Source of the DNA: Loxodes magnus
Lineage: Eukaryota > Ciliophora > Karyorelictea > Loxodida > Loxodidae
Assembly: GCA_946699065.1 (NCBI GenBank)
Contig: CAMPDV010001800.1
Span: 25,373 to 89,372 of the forward strand
Direction: 5' to 3'
Length of the DNA: 64,000 nt
Position numbers and translations under genes: made by a program. Positions 25,499 through 37,630 of this stretch are shown here, piece after piece; positions within the stretch are counted from its first letter, which is position 1, and each line of letters opens with the position of its first letter. The notes beneath the pieces are model-generated. The model made no database searches, had not been told where the DNA came from, and was given only the letters and a program-made list of their open reading frames with translations.

Positions 25499-27950
25499 CT
25501 TATTTAACTTCTAGATACCTTCAATTATGATCTTCACACTCTTTTACTTGCTTTTCTTATTCACTTTTCTTAGAAATCTTATTTACTTCTTGATACTTTC
25601 AATTATGATCTTCACACTCTTTTACTTTCTTTTCTACTTCACTTTTCTTAGAAATCTCAACTCTCTTTCTCATTTTATTACTTTCAATTATGATCTTCTT
25701 ACTCTTTTTCTTACATTTTTTATTCACTTTTCTTAGAAATTTTATTTAACTTCTTGATACTTTCAATTATGATCTTCACACTCTTTTACTTGTTTTCTTA
25801 TTCACTTTTCTTAGAAATCTCAACTCTCTTTCTCATTTTATTACTTTCAATTATGATCTTCAGACTCTTTTTTTTACATTTCTTATTCACTTTTCTTAGA
25901 AATCTTATTTAACTTCTAGATACTTTCAATTATGATCTTCAGACTCTTTTACTTGCTTTTCTTATTCACTTTTCTTAGAAATCTCAACTCTCTTTCTCAT
26001 TTTATTACTTTCAATTATGATCTTCAGACTCTTTTACTTACTTTTCTACTTCACTTTTCTTAGAATCTTATTTAACTTCTAGATACTTTCAATTATGATC
26101 TTCACACTCTTTTACTTGCTTTTCTACTTCACTTTTCTTAGAAATCTTATTTACTTCTTGATACTTTCAATTATGATCTTCACACTCTTTTACTTGCTTT
26201 TCTACTTCACTTTTCTTAGAAATCTTATCTCTCTTTCTCATTTTATTACTTTCAATTATGATCTTCAGACTCTTTTACTTACTTTTCTTATTCACTTTTC
26301 TTAGAATCTTATTTAACTTCTAGATACTTTCAATTATGATCTTCACACTCTTTTGCTTACTTTTCTTATTCACTTTTCTTAGAAATCTCAACTCTCTTTC
26401 TCATTTTATTACTTTCAATTATGATCTTCAGACTCTTTTACTTACTTTTCTTATTCACTTTTATTAGAAATTTTATTTAACTTCTTGATACTTTCAATTA
26501 TGATCTTCACACTCTTTTACTTGCTTTTCTTATTCACTTTTCTTAGAAATCTCAACTCTCTTTCTCATTTTATTACTTTCAATTATGATCTTCAGACTCT
26601 TTTACTTACTTTTCTTATTCACTTTTCTTAGAATCTTATTTAACTTCTAGATACTTTCAATTATGATCTTCACACTCTTTTGCTTACTTTTCTTATTCAC
26701 TTTTCTTAGAAATCTCAACTCTCTTTCTCATTTTATTACTTTCAATTATGATCTTCAGACTCTTTTACTTACTTTTCTACTTCACTTTTCTTAGAATCTT
26801 ATTTAACTTCTAGATACTTTCAATTATGATCTTCACACTCTTTTACTTGCTTTTCTACTTCACTTTTCTTAGAAATCTAATCTCTCTTTCTCATTTTATT
26901 ACTTTCAATTATGATCTTCAGACTCTTTTACTTACTTTTCTTATTCACTTTTCTTAGAAATTTTATTTAACTTCTTGATACTTTCAATTATGATCTTCAC
27001 ACTCTTTTACTTGCTTTTCTTATTCACTTTTCTTAGAAATCTCAACTCTCTTTCTCATTTTATTACTTTCAATTATGATCTTCAGACTATTTTACTTACT
27101 TTTCTTATTCACTTTTCTTAGAATCTTATTTAACTTCTAGATACTTTCAATTATGATCTTCACACTCTTTTACTTGCTTTTCTACTTCACTTTTCTTAGA
27201 AATCTCAACTCTCTTTCTCATTTTATTACTTTCAATTATGATCTTCAGACTCTTTTACTTACTTTTCTACTTCACTTTTCTTAGAATCTTATTTAACTTC
27301 TAGATACTTTCAATTATGATCTTCACACTCTTTTACTTGCTTTTCTACTTCACTTTTCTTAGAAATCTCAACTCTCTTTCTCATTTTATTACTTTCAATT
27401 ATGATCTTCAGACTCTTTTACTTACTTTTCTTATTCACTTTTCTTAGAAATTTTATTTAACTTCTAGATACTTTTAATTATGATATTCAGACTCTTTTAC
27501 TTTCTTTTCTACTTCACTTTTCTTAGAAATCTCAACTCTCTTTCTCATTTTATTACTTTCAATTATGATCTTCAGACTCTTTTTCTTACTTTTATTATTC
27601 ACTTTTCTTTGAAATCTCATCTCTCTTTCTAATTTTTTTACTTTGAATTATGATCTTCAGATTCTTTTTTTTACATTTCTTATTCACTTTTCTTAGAAAT
27701 CTTATTAAACTTCTAGATACCTTCAATTATGATCTTCACACTCTTTTACTTGCTTTTCTTATTCACTTTTCTTAGAAATCTTATTTACTTCTTGATACTT
27801 TCAATTATGATCTTCACACTCTTTTACTTTCTTTTCTACTTCACTTTTCTTAGAAATCTCAACTCTCTTTCTCATTTTATTACTTTCAATTATGATCTTC
27901 TTACTCTTTTTCTTACATTTTTTATTCACTTTTCTTAGAAATTTTATTTA
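25499..27950 (+). repeat. Long duplicated block, left copy (offset 9,683 bp)
   Basis: About 2.45 kb that recurs at 35,182-37,630. Register is set by corresponding monomers at 25499/35182 and 26067/35750 (offset 9,683) and 27701/37385 (9,684). The rare one-base-deleted acttgttttctta occurs in both (about 25791 and 35474). Differences seen include ttttattagaaat at 26459 only in this copy, and cagactattttac near 27085. The right edge is where this copy continues with an atattcag core while the other continues with a normal core. Confidence 0.88.
25578..25655 (+). repeat. Representative 78-bp A monomer (one-base deletion in head)
   Basis: The head reads cttatttacttcttgatac, one base shorter than the normal cttatttaacttc. 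Because 78 is divisible by three, two successive cores stay in one reading frame. This monomer follows a normal A at 25499 and gives a 69-codon open frame at 25527-25736 that repeats the same peptide twice before the frame shifts in the next 85-bp unit. The same arrangement explains nearly all the 69-codon open frames in the window. Confidence 0.9.
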
Positions 27951-28840
27951 ACTTCTTGATACTTTTAATTATGATATTCAGACTCTTTTGCTTACTTTTC
28001 TTATTCACTTTTCTTAGAAATCTCAACTCTCTTTCTCATTTTATTACTTTCAATTATGATCTTCAGACTCTTTTTTTTACATTTCTACTTCACTTTTCTT
28101 AGAAATCTTATTTAACTTCTAGATACTTTCAATTATGATCTTCAGACTCTTTTACTTGCTTTTCTTATTCACTTTTCTTTGAAATCTAATCTCTCTTTCT
28201 CATTTTATTACTTTCAATTATGATCTTCAGACTCTTTTTCTTACTTTTATTATTCACTTTTCTTTGAAATCTCATCTCTCTTTCTAATTTTTTTACTTTG
28301 AATTATGATCTTCAGATTCTTTTTTTTACATTTCTTATTCACTTTTCTTAGAAATCTTATTAAACTTCTAGATACCTTCAATTATGATCTTCACACTCTT
28401 TTACTTGCTTTTCTTATTCACTTTTCTTAGAAATCTTATTTACTTCTTGATACTTTCAATTATGATCTTCACACTCTTTTACTTTCTTTTCTACTTCACT
28501 TTTCTTAGAAATCTCAACTCTCTTTCTCATTTTATTACTTTCAATTATGATCTTCTTACTCTTTTTCTTACATTTTTTATTCACTTTTCTTAGAAATTTT
28601 ATTTAACTTCTTGATACTTTTAATTATGATATTCAGACTCTTTTGCTTACTTTTCTTATTCACTTTTCTTAGAAATCTCAACTCTCTTTCTCATTTTATT
28701 ACTTTCAATTATGATCTTCAGACTCTTTTTTTTACATTTCTACTTCACTTTTCTTAGAAATCTTATTTAACTTCTAGATACTTTCAATTATGATCTTCAG
28801 ACTCTTTTACTTGCTTTTCTTATTCACTTTTCTTTGAAAT
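27531..28840 (+). repeat. Tandem 655-bp duplication (8 monomers, two copies)
   Basis: Copy 1 is 27531-28185 and copy 2 is 28186-28840, each B-B-A-A(78)-B-A-B-A (85+85+79+78+85+79+85+79 = 655). They appear identical apart from the first head (caactctct in copy 1, taatctctct in copy 2), which places the exchange point within that monomer. Both contain a taattttttta head with ttgaattatg and a cagattctttttttta core. Confidence 0.9.
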
Positions 28841-28924
28841 CTAATCTCTCTTTCTCATTTTATTACTTTCAATTATGATCTTCAGACTCTTTTACTTACT
28901 TTTCTACTTCACTTTTCTTAGAAT

Positions 28925-30060
28925 CTTATTTAACTTCTAGATACTTTCAATTATGATCTTCACACTCTTTTACTTGCTTTTCTACTTCACTTTTCTTAGA
29001 AATCTTATTTACTTCTTGATACTTTCAATTATGATCTTCACACTCTTTTACTTGCTTTTCTTATTCACTTTTCTTAGAAATCTCAACTCTCTTTCTCATT
29101 TTATTACTTTCAATTATGATCTTCAGACTCTTTTACTTACTTTTCTTATTCACTTTTCTTAGAATCTTATTTAACTTCTAGATACTTTCAATTATGATCT
29201 TCACACTCTTTTTCTTACTTTTCTTATTCACTTTTCTTAGAAATCTCAACTCTCTTTCTCATTTTATTACTTTCAATTATGATCTTCAGACTCTTTTTTT
29301 TACATTTCTTATTCACTTTTCTTAGAAATCTTATTTAACTTCTAGATACTTTCAATTATGATCTTCAGACTCTTTTACTTGCTTTTCTTATTCACTTTTC
29401 TTAGAAATCTCAACTCTCTTTCTCATTTTATTACTTTCAATTATGATCTTCAGACTCTTTTACTTACTTTTCTACTTCACTTTTCTTAGAATCTTATTTA
29501 ACTTCTAGATACTTTCAATTATGATCTTCACACTCTTTTACTTGCTTTTCTACTTCACTTTTCTTAGAAATCTTATTTACTTCTTGATACTTTCAATTAT
29601 GATCTTCACACTCTTTTACTTGCTTTTCTACTTCACTTTTCTTAGAAATCTTATCTCTCTTTCTCATTTTATTACTTTCAATTATGATCTTCAGACTCTT
29701 TTACTTACTTTTCTTATTCACTTTTCTTAGAATCTTATTTAACTTCTAGATACTTTCAATTATGATCTTCACACTCTTTTGCTTACTTTTCTTATTCACT
29801 TTTCTTAGAAATCTCAACTCTCTTTCTCATTTTATTACTTTCAATTATGATCTTCAGACTCTTTTACTTACTTTTCTTATTCACTTTTCTTAGAAATTTT
29901 ATTTAACTTCTTGATACTTTCAATTATGATCTTCACACTCTTTTACTTGCTTTTCTTATTCACTTTTCTTAGAAATCTCAACTCTCTTTCTCATTTTATT
30001 ACTTTCAATTATGATCTTCAGACTCTTTTACTTACTTTTCTTATTCACTTTTCTTAGAAT
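28925..30060 (+). repeat. Two tandem 568-bp higher-order units (7 monomers each)
   Basis: Units at 28925-29492 and 29493-30060 each run A-A(78)-B(84)-A-B-A-B(84) with minor length variants, giving exactly 568 bp. They have diverged: the third monomer head is caactctct in the first and tatctctct in the second, and the fourth core is ttcttac versus ttgcttac. The same 7-monomer design appears at 25499, 26067, 35182, 35750, 37385, 37954 and 38522, so it is the most repeated higher-order unit in region II. Confidence 0.85.
29245..29329 (+). repeat. Representative B monomer with eight-T acatttc core
   Basis: This 85-bp unit has a caactctct head and a core reading cagactctttttttta followed by catttctta, instead of ttcttacttttctta. 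The T run of eight is the longest homopolymer that recurs in the window. The variant is present in all regions, mostly on B heads, and probably predates the split of the regions. Confidence 0.85.
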
Positions 30061-31039
30061 CTTATTTAACTTCTAGATACTTTCAATTATGATCTTCACA
30101 CTCTTTTACTTGCTTTTCTTATTCACTTTTCTTAGAAATCTCAACTCTCTTTCTCATTTTATTACTTTCAATTATGATCTTCAGACTCTTTTACTTACTT
30201 TTCTACTTCACTTTTCTTAGAATCTTATTTAACTTCTAGATACTTTCAATTATGATCTTCACACTCTTTTACTTGCTTTTCTACTTCACTTTTCTTAGAA
30301 ATCTCAACTCTCTTTCTCATTTTATTACTTTCAATTATGATCTTCAGACTCTTTTACTTACTTTTCTTATTCACTTTTCTTAGAAATTTTATTTAACTTC
30401 TTGATACTTTCAATTATGATCTTCACACTCTTTTACTTGCTTTTCTTATTCACTTTTCTTAGAAATCTCAACTCTCTTTCTCATTTTATTACTTTCAATT
30501 ATGATCTTCAGACTCTTTTACTTACTTTTCTTATTCACTTTTCTTAGAATCTTATTTAACTTCTAGATACTTTCAATTATGATCTTCACACTCTTTTGCT
30601 TACTTTTCTTATTCACTTTTCTTAGAAATCTAATCTCTCTTTCTCATTTTATTACTTTCAATTATGATCTTCAGACTCTTTTACTTACTTTTCTACTTCA
30701 CTTTTCTTAGAATCTTATTTAACTTCTAGATACTTTCAATTATGATCTTCACACTCTTTTACTTGCTTTTCTTATTCACTTTTCTTTGAAATCTCAACTC
30801 TCTTTCTCATTTTATTACTTTCAATTATGATCTTCAGACTCTTTTACTTACTTTTCTTATTCACTTTTCTTAGAATCTTATTTAACTTCTAGATACTTTC
30901 AATTATGATCTTCACACTCTTTTACTTGCTTTTCTTATTCACTTTTCTTAGAAATCTCAACTCTCTTTCTCATTTTATTACTTTCAATTATGATCTTCAG
31001 ACTCTTTTACTTACTTTTCTTATTCACTTTTCTTAGAAT

Positions 31040-33280
31040 CTTATTTAACTTCTAGATACTTTCAATTATGATCTTCACACTCTTTTTCTTACTTTTCTAC
31101 TTCACTTTTCTTAGAAATTTTATTTAACTTTTTGATACTTTCAATTATGATCTTCACACTCCTTTACTTGCTTTTCTACTTCACTTTTCGTAGAAATCTT
31201 ATTTACTTCTTGATACTTTCAATTATGATCTTCAGACTCTTTTACTTACTTTTCTTATTCACTTTTCTTAGAATCTTATTTAACTTTTAGATACTTTCAA
31301 TTAAGATCTTCACACTCTTTTTCTTACTTTTCTTATTCACTTTTCTTTGAAATCTAATCTCTCTTTTTCATTTTATTACTTTCAATTATGATCTTCAGAC
31401 TCTTTTTTTTACATTTCTTATTCACTTTTCTTAGAAATTTTATTTAACTTCTAGATACTTTCAATTATGATCTTCACACTCTTTTACTTGCTTTTCTTAT
31501 TCACTTTTCTTAGAAATCTTATTTAACTTCTAGATACTTTCAATTATGATCTTCACACTCTTTTACTTGCTTTTCTTATTCACTTTTCTTAGAAATCTCA
31601 ACTCTCTTTCTCATTTTATTACTTTCAATTATGATCTTCAGACTCTTTTTTTTACATTTCTTATTCAATTTTCTTAGAAATCTTATTTAACTTCTAGATA
31701 CTTTCAATTATGATCTTCACACTCTTTTACTTGCTTTTCTTATTCACTTTTCTTAGAAATCTCATCTCTCCTTCTCATTTTATTACTTTCAATTATGATC
31801 TTCAGACTCTTTTGCTTGCTTTTCTTATTCACTTTTCTTTGAAATCTCATCTCTCTTTCTCATTTTATTACTTTCAAATATGATCTTCAGACTCTTTTAC
31901 TTACTTTTCTTATTCACTTTTCTTAGAAATTTTATTTAACTTCTAGATACTTTCAATTATGATCTTCACACTCTTTTACTTGCTTTTCTTATTCACTTTT
32001 CTTAGAAATCTCATCTCTCTTTCTCATTTTATTACTTTCAATTATGATCTTCAGACTCTTTTTCTTACTTTTCTTATTCACTTTTCTTAGAAATCTTATT
32101 TAACTTCTAGATACTTTCAATTATGATCTTCACACTCTTTTACTTGCTTTTCTTATTCACTTTTCTTTGAAATCTAATCTCTCTTTCTCATTTTATTACT
32201 TTCAATTATGATCTTCAGACTCTTTTACTTGCTTTTCTACTTCACTTTTCTTAGAAATCTTATTTAACTTCTTGATACTTTCAATTATGATCTTCACACT
32301 CTTTTACTTGCTTTTCTTATTCACTTTTCTTTGAAATCTAATCTCTCTTTCTCATTTTATTACTTAAAATTATGATCTTCAGACTCTTTTACTTACTTTT
32401 CTTATTCACTTTTCTTAGAAATCTTATTTAACTTCTAGATACTTTCAATTATGATCTTCACACTCTTTTTCTTACATTTTTTATTCACTTTTCTTAGAAA
32501 TCTTATTTAACTTCTAGATACTTTCAATTATGATCTTCACACTCTTTTACTTTCTTTTCTACTTCACTTTTCTTAGAAATCTCAACTCTCTTTCTCATTT
32601 TATTACTTTCAATTATGATCTTCACACTCTTTTACTTGCTTTTTTTATTCACTTTTCTTAGAAATCTCATCTCTATTTCTCATTTTATTACTTTCAATTA
32701 TGATCTTCAGACTCTTTTTCTTACTTTTCTACTTCACTTTTCTTAGAAATCTTATTTAACTTCTAGATACCTTCAATTATGATCTTCACACTCTTTTACT
32801 TGCTTTTCTACTTCACTTTTCTTAGAATCTTATTTAACTTTTAGATACTTTCAATTATGATCTTCACACTCTTTTTCTTACTTTTCTTATTCACTTTTCT
32901 TTGAAATCTCAACTCTCTTTCTCATTTTATTACTTTCAATTATGATCTTCAGACTCTTTTTTTTACATTTCTTATTCACTTTTCTTAGAAATCTTATTTA
33001 ACTTCTAGATACTTTCAATTATGATCTTCACACTCTTTTACTTGCTTTTCTTATTCACTTTTCTTAGAAATCTTATTTAACTTCTAGATACTTTCAATTA
33101 TGATCTTCACACTCTTTTACTTGCTTTTCTTATTCACTTTTCTTAGAAATCTCAACTCTCTTTCTCATTTTATTACTTTCAATTATGATCTTCAGACTCT
33201 TTTTTTTACATTTCTTATTCACTTTTCTTAGAAATCTTATTTAACTTCTAGATACTTTCAATTATGATCTTCACACTCTT
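31040..33280 (+). repeat. Long duplicated block, left copy (offset 9,015 then 9,009 bp)
   Basis: About 2.24 kb that recurs at 40,055-42,290. Matching rare variants include ctttttcatttt (31361/40376), ttattcaatttt (31661/40676) and ttttgcttgc (31811/40826), all exactly 9,015 bp apart. After a monomer replacement at 32,338 the offset becomes 9,009 (ttttttattc at 32641/41650). Private differences in this copy include caattaagatc near 31301 and cttaaaattatg near 32365. Confidence 0.9.
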
Positions 33281-35181
33281 TTACTTGCTTTTCTTATTCA
33301 CTTTTCTTAGAAATCTCATCTCTCCTTCTCATTTTATTACTTTCAATTATGATCTTCAGACTCTTTTACTTACTTTTCTTATTCACTTTTCTTAGAATCT
33401 TATTTAACTTCTAGATACTTTCAATTATGATCTTCACACTCTTTTGCTTACTTTTCTTATTCACTTTTCTTAGAAATCTAATCTCTCTTTCTCATTTTAT
33501 TACTTTCAATTATGATCTTCAGACTCTTTTTCTTACTTTTCTACTTCACTTTTCTTAGAAATCTTATTTAACTTCTAGATACTTTCAATTATGATCTTCA
33601 CACTCTTTTACTTGCTTTTCTTATTCACTTTTCTTTGAAATCTAATCTCTCTTTCTCATTTTATTACTTTCAATTATGATCTTCAGACTCTTTTACTTAC
33701 TTTTCTTATTCACTTTTCTTAGAAATCTTATTCAACTTCTAGATACTTTCAATTATGATCTTCACACTCTTTTACTTGCTTTTCTTATTCACTTTTCTTA
33801 GAAATCTTATTTAACTTCTAGATACTTTCAATTATGATCTTCAGACTCTTTTACTTACTTTTCTTATTCACTTTTCTTAGAAATTTTATTTAACTTCTTG
33901 ATACTTTCAATTATGATCTTCACACTCTTTTACTTGCTTTTCTTATTCACTTTTCTTAGAAATCTCAACTCTCTTTCTCATTTTATTACTTTCAATTATG
34001 ATCTTCAGACTCTTTTACTTACTTTTCTTATTCACTTTTCTTAGAATCTTATTTAACTTCTAGATACTTTCAATTATGATCTTCACACTCTTTTGCTTAC
34101 TTTTCTTATTCACTTTTCTTAGAAATCTAATCTCTCTTTCTCATTTTATTACTTTCAATTATGATCTTCAGACTCTTTTTCTTACTTTTCTACTTCACTT
34201 TTCTTAGAAATCTTATTCAACTTCTAGATACTTTCAATTATGATCTTCACACTCTTTTACTTGCTTTTCTTATTCACTTTTCTTAGAAATCTTATTTAAC
34301 TTCTAGATACCTTCAATTATGATCTTCAGACTCTTTTACTTACTTTTCTTATTCACTTTTCTTAGAAATTTTATTTAACTTCTTGATACTTTCAATTATG
34401 ATCTTCACACTCTTTTACTTGCTTTTCTTATTCACTTTTCTTAGAAATCTCAACTCTCTTTCTCATTTTATTACTTTCAATTATGATCTTCAGACTCTTT
34501 TACTTACTTTTCTTATTCACTTTTCTTAGAATCTTATTTAACTTCTAGATACTTTCAATTATGATCTTCACACTCTTTTACTTGCTTTTCTTATTCACTT
34601 TTCTTAGAAATTTTATTTAACTTCTTGATACTTTCAATTATGATCTTCACACTCTTTTACTTGCTTTTCTTATTCACTTTTCTTAGAAATCTCAACTCTC
34701 TTTCTCATTTTATTACTTTCAATTATGATCTTCAGACTCTTTTACTTACTTTTCTTATTCACTTTTCTTAGAATCTTATTTAACTTCTAGATACTTTCAA
34801 TTATGATCTTCACACTCTTTTGCTTACTTTTCTTATTCACTTTTCTTAGAAATCTAATCTCTCTTTCTCATTTTATTACTTTCAATTATGATCTTCAGAC
34901 TCTTTTTCTTACTTTTCTACTTCACTTTTCTTAGAAATCTTATTTAACTTCTAGATACTTTCAATTATGATCTTCACACTCTTTTACTTGCTTTTCTTAT
35001 TCACTTTTCTTTGAAATCTAATCTCTCTTTCTCATTTTATTACTTTCAATTATGATCTTCAGACTCTTTTTTTTACATTTCTTATTCACTTTTCTTAAAA
35101 ATCTTATTCAACTTCTAGATACTTTCAATTATGATCTTCACACTCTTTTACTTGCTTTTCTTATTCACTTTTCTTAGAAAT

Positions 35182-37630
35182 CTTATTTAACTTCTAGATA
35201 CCTTCAATTATGATCTTCACACTCTTTTACTTGCTTTTCTTATTCACTTTTCTTAGAAATCTTATTTACTTCTTGATACTTTCAATTATGATCTTCACAC
35301 TCTTTTACTTTCTTTTCTACTTCACTTTTCTTAGAAATCTCAACTCTCTTTCTCATTTTATTACTTTCAATTATGATCTTCTTACTCTTTTTCTTACATT
35401 TTTTATTCACTTTTCTTAGAAATTTTATTTAACTTCTTGATACTTTCAATTATGATCTTCACACTCTTTTACTTGTTTTCTTATTCACTTTTCTTAGAAA
35501 TCTCAACTCTCTTTCTCATTTTATTACTTTCAATTATGATCTTCAGACTCTTTTTTTTACATTTCTTATTCACTTTTCTTAGAAATCTTATTTAACTTCT
35601 AGATACTTTCAATTATGATCTTCAGACTCTTTTACTTGCTTTTCTTATTCACTTTTCTTAGAAATCTCAACTCTCTTTCTCATTTTATTACTTTCAATTA
35701 TGATCTTCAGACTCTTTTACTTACTTTTCTACTTCACTTTTCTTAGAATCTTATTTAACTTCTAGATACTTTCAATTATGATCTTCACACTCTTTTACTT
35801 GCTTTTCTACTTCACTTTTCTTAGAAATCTTATTTACTTCTTGATACTTTCAATTATGATCTTCACACTCTTTTACTTGCTTTTCTACTTCACTTTTCTT
35901 AGAAATCTTATCTCTCTTTCTCATTTTATTACTTTCAATTATGATCTTCAGACTCTTTTACTTACTTTTCTTATTCACTTTTCTTAGAATCTTATTTAAC
36001 TTCTAGATACTTTCAATTATGATCTTCACACTCTTTTGCTTACTTTTCTTATTCACTTTTCTTAGAAATCTCAACTCTCTTTCTCATTTTATTACTTTCA
36101 ATTATGATCTTCAGACTCTTTTACTTACTTTTCTTATTCACTTTTCTTAGAAATTTTATTTAACTTCTTGATACTTTCAATTATGATCTTCACACTCTTT
36201 TACTTGCTTTTCTTATTCACTTTTCTTAGAAATCTCAACTCTCTTTCTCATTTTATTACTTTCAATTATGATCTTCAGACTCTTTTACTTACTTTTCTAC
36301 TTCACTTTTCTTAGAATCTTATTTAACTTCTAGATACTTTCAATTATGATCTTCACACTCTTTTGCTTACTTTTCTTATTCACTTTTCTTAGAAATCTCA
36401 ACTCTCTTTCTCATTTTATTACTTTCAATTATGATCTTCAGACTCTTTTACTTACTTTTCTACTTCACTTTTCTTAGAATCTTATTTAACTTCTAGATAC
36501 TTTCAATTATGATCTTCACACTCTTTTACTTGCTTTTCTACTTCACTTTTCTTAGAAATCTCAACTCTCTTTCTCATTTTATTACTTTCAATTATGATCT
36601 TCAGACTCTTTTACTTACTTTTCTTATTCACTTTTCTTAGAAATTTTATTTAACTTCTTGATACTTTCAATTATGATCTTCACACTCTTTTACTTGCTTT
36701 TCTTATTCACTTTTCTTAGAAATCTCAACTCTCTTTCTCATTTTATTACTTTCAATTATGATCTTCAGACTCTTTTACTTACTTTTCTTATTCACTTTTC
36801 TTAGAATCTTATTTAACTTCTAGATACTTTCAATTATGATCTTCACACTCTTTTACTTGCTTTTCTACTTCACTTTTCTTAGAAATCTCAACTCTCTTTC
36901 TCATTTTATTACTTTCAATTATGATCTTCAGACTCTTTTACTTACTTTTCTACTTCACTTTTCTTAGAATCTTATTTAACTTCTAGATACTTTCAATTAT
37001 GATCTTCACACTCTTTTACTTGCTTTTCTACTTCACTTTTCTTAGAAATCTCAACTCTCTTTCTCATTTTATTACTTTCAATTATGATCTTCAGACTCTT
37101 TTACTTACTTTTCTTATTCACTTTTCTTAGAAATTTTATTTAACTTCTAGATACTTTTAATTATGATATTCAGACTCTTTTACTTTCTTTTCTACTTCAC
37201 TTTTCTTTGAAATCTCATCTCTCTTTTCTCATTTTATTACTTTCAATTATGATCTTCATTCTCTTTTTCTTACTTTTATTATTCACTTTTCTTTGAAATC
37301 TCATCTCTCTTTCTAATTTTTTTACTTTGAATTATGATCTTCAGATTCTTTTTTTTACATTTCTTATTCACTTTTCTTAGAAATCTTATTAAACTTCTAG
37401 ATACCTTCAATTATGATCTTCACACTCTTTTACTTGCTTTTCTTATTCACTTTTCTTAGAAATCTTATTTACTTCTTGATACTTTCAATTATGATCTTCA
37501 CACTCTTTTACTTTCTTTTCTACTTCACTTTTCTTAGAAATCTCAACTCTCTTTCTCATTTTATTACTTTCAATTATGATCTTCTTACTCTTTTTCTTAC
37601 ATTTTTTATTCACTTTTCTTAGAAATTTTA
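35182..37630 (+). repeat. Long duplicated block, right copy (offset 9,683 bp)
   Basis: Partner of 25,499-27,950. It begins with an A monomer carrying agatacc and a 78-bp A, then the cttactctttttc B, and follows the same order throughout. Near 37,190-37,260 it reads ctttgaaat, a cttttctcat head and a cattctc core where the left copy has cttagaaat, tttctcat and cagactc, so that stretch has been replaced or exchanged. Confidence 0.88.

Noticed and set aside
25527-25736. 69-codon open frame and its many near-identical copies (22277, 23899, 26095, 27729, 28384, 28953, 29521, 35210, 35778, 37413, 37982, 38550, 43735, 48537, 52506, 54865, 58301)
   Set aside because: Most are explained by a 78-bp monomer that keeps frame over two cores. 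Copies track block duplications. A hydrophobic, low-complexity peptide is what T-rich DNA gives by default, so I do not call a membrane-protein family.
29290-29310. Eight-T runs as RNA polymerase III terminators
   Set aside because: No A-box or B-box or tRNA-like structure lies upstream, and T runs of four or more occur in every monomer.
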